NCBI GenBank assembly: GCA_030038435.1
Contig: JASHOY010000360.1
Span: 1-53,475, forward strand
Origin: Acidobacteriaceae bacterium
Lineage (GTDB): Bacteria > Acidobacteriota > Terriglobia > Terriglobales > Acidobacteriaceae
Direction of reading: 5' to 3'
Length of the DNA: 53,475 bases
The translations under genes and the position numbers were made by a program. Shown here in pieces: positions 9,672-16,245 of this stretch. Numbering within the stretch: position 1 is the stretch's first letter; each line of letters starts with the position of its first letter. Below the pieces are notes generated by a model. The model had not been told where the DNA came from. It did no database searches and saw nothing but the letters and a program-made list of their open reading frames with translations.

Positions 9672-10703
9672 TCATTGAATAACTGGAGCCCGGCTCAACA
9701 CCTCGCGTGAAACGGTCCTGATCTGGGGATTTGAATCCGAGTTGGCCACCGCACTCAAAACCTGGCGCACGCTGGTGTCTGCTTCCACCGGTTCCAGCTC
9801 GTTGATTGCCATAGAGCGGATCGCAGGATCGGCGTCGTTCAGCAATGCCTCCAGGACCGCGTCGCGAACCCGCAGGTCGCTGGCCACATAAGGATCGAGG
9901 CCCTGCAAAGCTGTCATCCGCACGCTCGGACTCTCGTCATAGAGCAGCGCCACCATCAGGGCATCGCGAATTCCCGAGGGCTGGCAGTCGCGCTCCGCAC
10001 GGCAGGCATCCGCCATCAGCGCAATCGAATTGTCCCGCACCCCGGGTGAAGCGGCATCCTCAGATGCCACCATCAGCAACTGGCGAATTGCCGGATCATC
10101 AAGCGGTCCCAGCACACGCTCTGGAACCAGCCGGCTGTAACGTACCTCGACCATCTGGCTGTTGGGCTGGCGCACGATGCTGATCACGTTGGCAACGTTG
10201 GAAACCACTGCGGCTTGCGGCAGCCCGCTTTCAATTGCGCGGTCCGCCTGCACTGCGGGCTGTGTCACAAATTGAGAGCTGGTTTCCACTGTCGCTGCGC
10301 GCGAAGATGTGTCCTGCTGTACGGAGCGATTCAGCGCGAACTCATAACCGGCAAGAATGCCTATGCCGCCTCCGGCGATAAGCAGCAGAAGCGCGGCCAC
10401 AGGCGCAGCCTGCAGGCTGGCGAAGTTATTCATGGTTCGCTGCGCCAGGCGTTCATACCACCGCATCGGCGGCAGCGCGTCCAGCGCTTCTTCCAGCCGC
10501 AGCCGGGACCGCGCAACCAGATTTGCGGGCGGTTCCACAACCGGATAAGCGCCCGCCAGCACTTTCAGCGCCAGCACCTGTTCCCGTTCTGCCACACACT
10601 CCAGGCATCCCGCCACGTGCCGTTCCAGCTCATGGCTCTCTTCGTCCGGTAACTCCCCGTATGCCGCTGTGACAATTTTTTCGTGCGCCACTTCGCAATT
10701 CAT
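9672..10703 (-). CDS. zf-HC2 anti-sigma factor with C-terminal HEAT-like repeats
   Basis: 343 residues. N-terminal zinc-binding anti-sigma domain: C3/H7 region plus H29-x3-C33-x2-C36 (HVAGCLEC). A single TM helix follows (about 100-123, VAALLLLIAGGGIGILAGYEF). After the membrane comes an extracytoplasmic part with helical HEAT-type repeats (DDPAIRQLLMVASEDAASPGV, YDESPSVRMTALQGLDPYVA, NDADPAIRSMAINELEPVEA, NSDSNPQIRTVSREVLS). Family knowledge: the zinc domain holds the cognate ECF sigma factor at the membrane. It follows the sigma gene by 71 bases and abuts the PDZ gene, so the three form one transcript. The HEAT module is an unusual sensor part for an anti-sigma factor. Confidence 0.9.
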   Translation of the reverse strand: MNCEVAHEKIVTAAYGELPDEESHELERHVAGCLECVAEREQVLALKVLAGAYPVVEPPANLVARSRLRLEEALDALPPMRWYERLAQRTMNNFASLQAAPVAALLLLIAGGGIGILAGYEFALNRSVQQDTSSRAATVETSSQFVTQPAVQADRAIESGLPQAAVVSNVANVISIVRQPNSQMVEVRYSRLVPERVLGPLDDPAIRQLLMVASEDAASPGVRDNSIALMADACRAERDCQPSGIRDALMVALLYDESPSVRMTALQGLDPYVASDLRVRDAVLEALLNDADPAIRSMAINELEPVEADTSVRQVLSAVANSDSNPQIRTVSREVLSRAPVIQ

Positions 10704-10774
10704 CGCAAAGTCCTTCCAGCCTCAAGTAATCCCCGCCCTCCGCAGGAATAAAAGTCTGCTCCGAGCTGGGGCGT

Positions 10775-11449
10775 TCAGCGCAAATCCGCCAAGTGTGTGC
10801 GTAACTTCTTTGTCGCCCTGAAAAGCGTATTCTTGGCCGTCTCTTCCGTGGTCTTGAGCATCTCGCCAATGGTGCGAAGGCGGAGACCCTGGTAATGCTT
10901 CAGTTCAAAAACCATCCGTTCGCGCGGCGTCAGTTTGCCCAGCGCCGCCTGAATTTTTTCCGCCAGAACCTTCCGGTCCAGCTCCTTGCCCGGGTTCGAA
11001 TACGAACGGTCATCGGAAACCGTCGCCAGCAGATCAATCTCTTCCCCCTGGTGATCGACCAGCACCGCCCGGTCCTCGCGCCGCGTCTTTCGCCGACGCA
11101 ATTGGTCCAGGCACAGGTTGGTTACGATGCGGTAGATCCAGGTGTAAAATGAGCACTCGAACCGGAAATTGCCAATATACCGGTAGGCCTTGAGAAATGC
11201 CTCCTGGTAGATATCTTCGGCATCGTGCTCTGATCCGGTAAGATGCAATGCCAGTCTTAGCACTTGGTGCTCGTACTGCCGCACCAGCGCGTCGAACGCC
11301 GCCCGCGATCCGGCCTGCGCCTCGCGGATCAGGTCCATCTCCCCCAAAGAGGAACCCGCCTTCGCCTGCACCCGCTCCGCAGTCCGGCTTGCGCCCTGCC
11401 GCCGCGCTCCATCCCGCCCGGCGCCGCCCGTTGCCGTGGTTGCTCTCAT
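10775..11449 (-). CDS. ECF sigma factor (RpoE-like)
   Basis: 224 residues from ATG 11447-11449. Sigma-2 region: DALVRQYEHQVLRLALHLTG, then the polymerase-binding motif DAEDIYQEAFLKAYRYIGNFR and SFYTWIYRIVTNLCLDQLRRR. Sigma-4 region: LGKLTPRERMVFELKHYQGLRLRTIGEMLKTTEETAKNTLFRATKKLR. The frame stays open upstream to 11725; an ATG at 11543-11545 has the better Shine-Dalgarno (GGAGAG, 5 bases away) but would add 32 atypical residues, so the start is not certain. The most upstream in-frame GTG overlaps the candidate promoter at 11714-11740 and cannot be the start if that promoter is used. Heads the operon with anti-sigma factor and PDZ protein. Confidence 0.93.
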   Translation of the reverse strand: MRATTATGGAGRDGARRQGASRTAERVQAKAGSSLGEMDLIREAQAGSRAAFDALVRQYEHQVLRLALHLTGSEHDAEDIYQEAFLKAYRYIGNFRFECSFYTWIYRIVTNLCLDQLRRRKTRREDRAVLVDHQGEEIDLLATVSDDRSYSNPGKELDRKVLAEKIQAALGKLTPRERMVFELKHYQGLRLRTIGEMLKTTEETAKNTLFRATKKLRTHLADLR

Positions 11450-11713
11450 GCCTACGGACGATTGTACCTGCCGTACGGCAGGCCACAATACGGCATTTGC
11501 GGCCTCGACCCGCAAAACCGGGCAGGTTAACGCGTCGGCTTCCATCAACTCTCCGTTCGGAGACGCTCCGCTTCGCGCAAGAACCGGACCGTATGATGCT
11601 GCTCTCACTGCAATGAATCTGGCCCAACCGTCTGGCCGATCCAAACCTGTAAGTCCCCAGCCAGCTACCCTGTCAAAACCCCAAACTGCCGTAGGGTACT
11701 GTTTGTATTGGAG

Positions 11714-11740
11714 TAGACGCGCCACCTGGGGATTTGTAAT
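11714..11740 (-). promoter_or_regulatory. Candidate ECF-type promoter of the sigma operon; intergenic 11450-11857
   Basis: Minus strand: CGTCTACTCCAATA with the -10-like CGTCTA at 11714-11719, preceded by TTACAAATCC at -35 distance. The -10 and its flank match the promoter at 30575-30602 (CGTCTACTCGAATA), while the -35 part lacks AACC. It lies 265 bases before the chosen sigma start, a long leader. The rest of the 408-base gap 11450-11857 shows no gene. Confidence 0.4.
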
Positions 11741-11857
11741 CCGCTACATCGCCACTTACCCCCGGGCGGGAATCATCCCCTTCCCCAGCCTCCGGCATTG
11801 CTGCCTTCCCGGCACGAACCGCGTGCAAGGAATGAGGTTCAGGGCTTCTGCCGGCCA

Positions 11858-12970
11858 TCAAGTCTTCCCCATCACCCCTGTCCCCATGGCGCGATCGATG
11901 CGCATCAGGCGCCGGGCATTTTCTGAGGCCACCTTGCTGCGTTCGCTCTCACTTATGCGGGCTTGCTCCATAAAGCGGGAGGCGACCTGGAGTTTTTCAA
12001 AAGGATAGTCGGCCGAGAACATGACCTTGTCGCTGTCCATGGCATCGAGGGCGCAGCGCAGGGAGATATCGGAACAAACTTCGGAGGTGGTAATGGCGAT
12101 ATTGCGCCGGATATAGAAGGATGGCGGCTGCGCGAGGCTCATCGAGCCGCGATGGGAAATTGGCCAGCGGCTGTCGAAGCGCCATAGGTTGAGCGGCAGA
12201 GTTTCGCCCATGTGGCCAAGCACCACGGTCACTCCGGAATAGCGTTCAAAGACGCCGGAAAACACCAGCCGCAGGGCGTGCGCGCCGGTTTCGAATGCCC
12301 AACTGCACACCGGTCCCCAAAGCTCGGGGTGGTCGCCGAACATGGCGGGGTGGTCGACGGGATTTCCGGGGTGAAGATAAATCGGCGCCTCAAGCGCCTG
12401 CACCCGCTCCCAGAAGACCGAGTACTTGTCGAGGTCGAGGTACTCGCCATTGGTCTGACCATTGATCATCGCTCCCTGGAAACCCAGGTCACGAACGCAG
12501 CGCTCGAGTTCGCCGGCGGCGGCAGAGGGGCTTTGCATGGGCAGATGGGCAAATCCTCCGTACCGGCGGGGGCGCTTTTGTATTTCCCGGGCCAGGAAGT
12601 CATTGGCCATTCTGCAGCGGGTGAGGGCCAGGGAAGCATCCCTTTCCACCTGGACGCTGGGTCCGGCAATCGAGAGCACCTGGAAGTCGATGGAATTCTC
12701 GTCCATGGCCGCAATGCGGCGATCGCCGACGTCGAGCAGCGCGGCAAGGCCGGTTCTGGCGATTTGCGGGCTGATGTTGGGATAGGTGGTGCTAAAGTAG
12801 CCGATGAATTCGGGAATAAGGAAGTGTTCTTCGAGCGTGATCTTCTGAACGTGCGTTCGCTGTCCTGTGCTGGAAACGGAAGCAGAAACCAGCGGGGCGG
12901 CAAAGGCTGCGGTTGCGCCCGCCGCGGCCGTCAGTGTGGCATTTTTCAACACTTCTCTTCGCGTTGCCAT
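11858..12970 (-). CDS. Tat-exported amidohydrolase, resorcylate/dihydroxybenzoate decarboxylase-like
   Basis: 370 residues from ATG 12968-12970. The N-terminus carries a twin-arginine signal (TRREVLKNATLTAAAGATAAFA). The mature part fits the amidohydrolase-2 (ACMSD-like) family: KITLEEHF at the start supplies the metal-ligand region found in gamma-resorcylate and 2,3-dihydroxybenzoate decarboxylases, YLHPGNP contains the central His, and FSADYPFE the late Asp. Family members are TIM-barrel metal enzymes that decarboxylate or hydrolyse aromatic acids; the exact substrate is not deducible. Members are usually cytoplasmic, so the Tat signal is notable. The frame is open upstream to 13153, but that part has no protein-like character and the Tat start is convincing. 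Monocistronic. Confidence 0.85.
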   Translation of the reverse strand: MATRREVLKNATLTAAAGATAAFAAPLVSASVSSTGQRTHVQKITLEEHFLIPEFIGYFSTTYPNISPQIARTGLAALLDVGDRRIAAMDENSIDFQVLSIAGPSVQVERDASLALTRCRMANDFLAREIQKRPRRYGGFAHLPMQSPSAAAGELERCVRDLGFQGAMINGQTNGEYLDLDKYSVFWERVQALEAPIYLHPGNPVDHPAMFGDHPELWGPVCSWAFETGAHALRLVFSGVFERYSGVTVVLGHMGETLPLNLWRFDSRWPISHRGSMSLAQPPSFYIRRNIAITTSEVCSDISLRCALDAMDSDKVMFSADYPFEKLQVASRFMEQARISESERSKVASENARRLMRIDRAMGTGVMGKT

Positions 12971-13400
12971 TGCCCTTCCAATTCCGGTTCGCGCCGGAAG
13001 AATCCGGCGGGCGAACCTATAGGACTTGCGGAACCAGGAGCCGGAAAAATCCGTCGAGAGTTGAGCAGGACTGAGGCCTCCATTTCTATCACACGCCGGC
13101 CCGCGAAGTGTATGGCTGGATGACCAAGAATGAACTCCGTATCCGGACGGCAATGAGGCCCCGCGACCTGGTCAGCCGCCGCATGGGTGCGACCGCGGAG
13201 AAGCTGGCCGGTTCTTCACAGGGCGGCGGCATCAGTTGCGGTTTCCTCTCCTCTGCCGGTGTAGGGAAGCCAAGGAGCGCCTTCAGCCGGGAATGCGTCC
13301 GTCCACTGGCTCAATTTGGGCAGAGAGCAGGCCCGGAGATACCCATGCTTTTCTGAGGGCTCAAGACCGGAATCGGCCATATAATCGGCTCGTATATACC
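12971..13400. other. 430-base divergent intergenic region
   Basis: Lies between the start of the amidohydrolase (minus) and the start of the membrane-anchored orphan at 13401 (plus), so it must hold both promoters. Nothing better than short overlapping frames is seen; no convincing promoter pair or hairpin was found by eye. Confidence 0.5.
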
Positions 13401-13856
13401 ATGATGAAGCCCAATGCATGGCTCGCCGGCGTTCTGACGACCCTGTTCACGGGGCTGATCCTCTGGTGGCTTACCGATGAAGGCGGCCCTTTGAACCCGG
13501 GTAAGCCGCCTCATCTGGCCATCATCGCGTGGAATTATTCCCAGCCAGACAAGAACCACAGCGCCTATGTCATCTCGGAAGGGCGATTGACCGTTCACAA
13601 CGATGGAGAAAGCACCGCCGAAAATTGCGCCGTTTACGACGAGAAAAACCAGGTGATTAGCGGGTTCGGCCATTTTGGAGTGCGACCGAAAGAACATATG
13701 ACCGTCTCTGTGTGGGTCTCCTTTCCCACTCCGGAACACGTCGTGGGACCTCTTTCAAGATCCCTGCATAGCTTCAGAGCGACTGCGTGGGTGAAGTGCG
13801 ATAAGGGCGTGTCAAGCGACGTCTTCGAAAGAGAAATGTGGCTGGAAGAGCCATGA
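13401..13856 (+). CDS. Membrane-anchored protein of unknown function
   Basis: 151 residues starting MMKPNAWLAG at the ATG-ATG pair 13401-13406. One N-terminal TM helix (about 7-25, WLAGVLTTLFTGLILWWL) and an extracytoplasmic domain of about 120 residues with alternating beta-strand character (GRLTVHNDGESTAENCAVYDE, HMTVSVWVSFPTPEHVVG, HSFRATAWVKCDK), including two Cys that could pair. I do not recognise a family. The layout is the same as that of the next gene, 13963-14559, 106 bases downstream, so the two may form a unit. Confidence 0.65.
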   Translation: MMKPNAWLAGVLTTLFTGLILWWLTDEGGPLNPGKPPHLAIIAWNYSQPDKNHSAYVISEGRLTVHNDGESTAENCAVYDEKNQVISGFGHFGVRPKEHMTVSVWVSFPTPEHVVGPLSRSLHSFRATAWVKCDKGVSSDVFEREMWLEEP

Positions 13857-13962
13857 GAAACCGGCAACGCCGCCTTGCGAGCCGATGCTTCCGCGGGTGA
13901 TGCCCGACGTTTTTCACAGATCGACTTACATCGGCGCGGAGCTTCTTATCGTCTAATGAGGT

Positions 13963-14559
13963 ATGGATACGAACGAGCGCCTTCGGTCGGGATCGCGCCC
14001 GTCTTCGCAGCGGGCACGTTGGCTTTTGATTGGCAGCATCATCCTCGCCGCAGGTCTGCTTGGCTATTGGTACAGTGTTCGAGGGGGCAGCGAGGATCCC
14101 TGGAATAATCAGGCCATTCAGGCCAGATTCGCCAGCCTGGTTGTCCAGCGCCCGGAAACGGCGGCACAACCCCAGGACGAAAATGCGGATGCCGACGACG
14201 AGAAGCCGCAGACTGACGTTCACGTCATTCTTCACTACGTGCTTGTGAATAACACCAGCAAGCCATACAGTATGCCTCCGCCGGCCAAGGGTTCGCTGAT
14301 GAAAAACCTTATCGAGCAGGGGCCGCGGGAAGTGGACACGGTGGTGTGGGACGGCGGTGTCATTCCCGCTGGCAAGACCGGTGACGTAGAGTTTGACGTC
14401 ACCCTCGATTTAAAGACCGAGGATCTGAGCGGCGAAGAATTGCAATCGCACCAGGACCTCGTGGCATTTTGCAACCGCCGCTTCAAACAGATTCGCGATT
14501 TCGTTTTTTACGACTACGCGCATCAGTACGCGATCAACCTGCCTGGCGGCTGGGATTAG
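13963..14559 (+). CDS. Membrane-anchored protein of unknown function
   Basis: 198 residues. Positively charged N-terminus (RLRSGSRPSSQRAR), one TM helix (about 20-37, WLLIGSIILAAGLLGYWY), an acidic linker (QDENADADDEKPQ) and a beta-rich extracytoplasmic domain (DVHVILHYVLVNNTSKPYSM, GVIPAGKTGDVEFDVTLDL). Not recognised. The start codon follows GAGGT directly, which is a very close Shine-Dalgarno; no better upstream start exists. The 3' end is overlapped on the other strand by the candidate gene 14410-14943. Confidence 0.62.
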   Translation: MDTNERLRSGSRPSSQRARWLLIGSIILAAGLLGYWYSVRGGSEDPWNNQAIQARFASLVVQRPETAAQPQDENADADDEKPQTDVHVILHYVLVNNTSKPYSMPPPAKGSLMKNLIEQGPREVDTVVWDGGVIPAGKTGDVEFDVTLDLKTEDLSGEELQSHQDLVAFCNRRFKQIRDFVFYDYAHQYAINLPGGWD

Positions 14560-14943
14560 GGGCCGCGCAAAAGTTGAAGCCTCGATCCTGTTCCTCGGCA
14601 ACTGAGTCGCCGTAATCGGGAAGGTCGCGGCAATCAGGCTTAAGCTCTGCCCTACATGGAATGCTCCTCTAAAAAATATTCTCCTGTACCCCGGCGGCTT
14701 CCGGCAGAAGACCATCGATGCTGGAGGGGGCCGTTCGGTCTCTTTGCCCTTGGCCATATCGTCCCAATGCTGAAGAAGCCGGGAATCGCAGACATGGTCG
14801 CGCTCGGGCTGGTTTAGTTCAGACTCTTTCCTTGCCGTGGCGACCGTGAGGAAGCACTTTCGGCAAACGGAGTCAAAAGTTCCGTCTCGATTGACGCGGT
14901 GCAGAAAGAAACAGGGATTGGACAACGCGGGAATGTACTCCAA
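14410..14943 (-). CDS. Small Cys/His protein of acidobacterial type, reading frame probably extended at the 3' end
   Basis: The first about 65 codons, from TTG at 14941-14943, encode FFLHRVNRDGTFDSVCRKC followed by an acidic stretch and a closing HVC: C27-x2-C30 and H-x-C near residue 52 make a plausible small zinc site. I associate this pattern (FLHR.N.DG.FDS.C..C....A..E..L...E..HVC) with short uncharacterised proteins frequent in Acidobacteria; that is memory, not a search. An in-frame stop lies four codons upstream of the TTG, so no longer start is possible. Beyond about residue 80 the frame loses character and overlaps the end of the plus-strand gene 13963-14559 by 150 bases, so the original stop may have been lost. 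Confidence 0.45.
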   Translation of the reverse strand: MEYIPALSNPCFFLHRVNRDGTFDSVCRKCFLTVATARKESELNQPERDHVCDSRLLQHWDDMAKGKETERPPPASMVFCRKPPGYRRIFFRGAFHVGQSLSLIAATFPITATQLPRNRIEASTFARPLIPAARQVDRVLMRVVVKNEIANLFEAAVAKCHEVLVRLQFFAAQILGL

Positions 14944-15123
14944 ATCTAAAGTTCATTTAGGCGTAGATAGTAAGTTTTGACTGTGACTACGACGTCAGTA
15001 TTTCACCTGGACTGGGCGGGTGAGAACTGGGGAAAACCCTCAGTTTGGGAGCCATCCCCGCCGCCTCTCCTTGCTTGCCACGGAGTTCCGCGACTCTGCC
15101 GCTACAATTCTTGAGAATCTGCT
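14560..15123. other. Intergenic stretch before the AroE-like gene
   Basis: 564 bases. The left two thirds contain the candidate small Cys/His gene on the minus strand; 14944-15123 holds no gene and must contain the promoters for that gene and for the AroE-like gene starting at 15124. No hairpin or clear promoter is seen. Confidence 0.5.
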
Positions 15124-16005
15124 ATGACCAGAGAACGCAACTTCAAACAGGAACTGGTGGGCTGCTTCGGATTTCCAGTGGCCGAGAATCCGACCCAGGC
15201 GATGGTGGAACCGGCTTTTCGTGCCATGGGACTGGACTGGCGTTATCTCACGCTTGAAGTCCGGCCGGAGAACCTCGCTGCTGCTGTGGCCGGGGCGAAG
15301 GCCTTCGGCTTCCGCGGATTCAACTGCACCATTCCCCACAAAGTTGCGGTGATCGAGCATCTCGACGGGCTCGGGGAATCGGCATCGCTGATGGGCGCGG
15401 TGAATTGCGTGGTCAGCCGCGAGGGGCGATTCATCGGCGAGAACACCGACGGCAAGGGGTTTGTCGCGAGTTTTCGTTCGCTCGCTGATCCGCGCGGGAA
15501 ATCACTCGTGCTGCTGGGCGCCGGCGGCGCGGCGCGAGCCATCGCAGTGGAAATGGCCCTCGCCGGCTGCTCGCAGATCATGCTTGTGAATCGGGATGAG
15601 AAGCGCGGCCGTGATCTTGAAGCATTGCTCCGCGGCAAAGTGCGCGAGACAGTGAAGACCACGGGCCACGACCTGGTTGTGACTTATGTGCCCTGGCATG
15701 GCGATTTTCACGTCCCTCCAGCTGCGGACATCGTCGTGAATGCTACTTCCATCGGGCTCTTTCCGAATATCGATGCGCGCATTCCGCTGGCCATGGAAAG
15801 CGTCCATGCCGAAATGATGGTTGCCGATGTGATTCCCAACCCGCCAATGACGCGGCTTGTCCGCGAGGCCGGTGAGAAAGGATGTCGCGTGATTGATGGG
15901 CTGGAAATGCTCGTCGGCCAGGGTGTGATCGGCATCGAATACTGGACCGGAAAGACACCCGATGCGGGCCTGATGCGGCGCGCCCTGCAGCAGGTCTTCG
16001 CATAG
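15124..16005 (+). CDS. aroE: Shikimate dehydrogenase family protein (AroE-like)
   Basis: 293 residues, NADP-dependent oxidoreductase of the AroE family (canonical reaction: 3-dehydroshikimate to shikimate in the cytoplasm). Catalytic Lys in FNCTIPHK (K73) and Asp in GENTDGKG (D109) are present, as is the nucleotide fold GAGGAARAI (132-140) with VNRDEKRGR after the second strand, and NATSIG. The substrate-carboxylate motif near residue 20, normally S-x-S followed by P, reads AENPTQAMVEP here: both serines are replaced. The gene may therefore be an AroE paralogue (quinate/shikimate-like dehydrogenase) rather than the biosynthetic enzyme. Gene symbol is tentative. Monocistronic. Confidence 0.82.
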   Translation: MTRERNFKQELVGCFGFPVAENPTQAMVEPAFRAMGLDWRYLTLEVRPENLAAAVAGAKAFGFRGFNCTIPHKVAVIEHLDGLGESASLMGAVNCVVSREGRFIGENTDGKGFVASFRSLADPRGKSLVLLGAGGAARAIAVEMALAGCSQIMLVNRDEKRGRDLEALLRGKVRETVKTTGHDLVVTYVPWHGDFHVPPAADIVVNATSIGLFPNIDARIPLAMESVHAEMMVADVIPNPPMTRLVREAGEKGCRVIDGLEMLVGQGVIGIEYWTGKTPDAGLMRRALQQVFA

Positions 16006-16110
16006 CCAACACACCTTTTTATCTTGAAAAGCAACCTCGCGGTTGCACTTTGACTCATCTCGGAGGGAGCGCCGGCTTAAAGCATTTTCGATTTAAACGT
16101 TAACACCACC

Positions 16111-16220
16111 CAGGGTGGGAGAGCACAAATGCCCGCATCGCCAACAAACAGTCAGGGGGTGCCCCATCCTTTGTGCGTCTTTTGCACAAAGGGTGGGAAA
16201 GCACGAACGCTCGCATCGAC
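16111..16220. repeat. GGGTGCYCCA-type intergenic repeat, copy 2, with flanking direct repeat
   Basis: GGGTGCCCCATCCTTTGTGC...GCACAAAGGGTGGG: 16163-16176 pairs with 16184-16197 over 14 positions (one G-T pair), loop of 7. The right arm with its tail (AGGGTGGGAAAGCACGAACGCTCGCATCG, 16190-16218) is also present as a near copy at 16112-16140 (AGGGTGGGAGAGCACAAATGCCCGCATCG). Same family as 4573-4627. Lies in the convergent gap between the AroE-like gene and the BtuB-like gene and could help terminate both. Confidence 0.65.
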
Positions 16221-16245
16221 AGTAAGCAGCACAACCGACAACGCT

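Noticed and set aside
12212..13123. 303-codon plus-strand frame opposite the amidohydrolase
   Set aside because: Antisense shadow: no signal, no motif, and the opposite frame has the Tat signal and metal-ligand motifs.
13950..13955. CGTCTA resembling the ECF -10 element
   Set aside because: Only 8 bases before the start codon at 13963 and no AACC at -35 distance, so likely chance.
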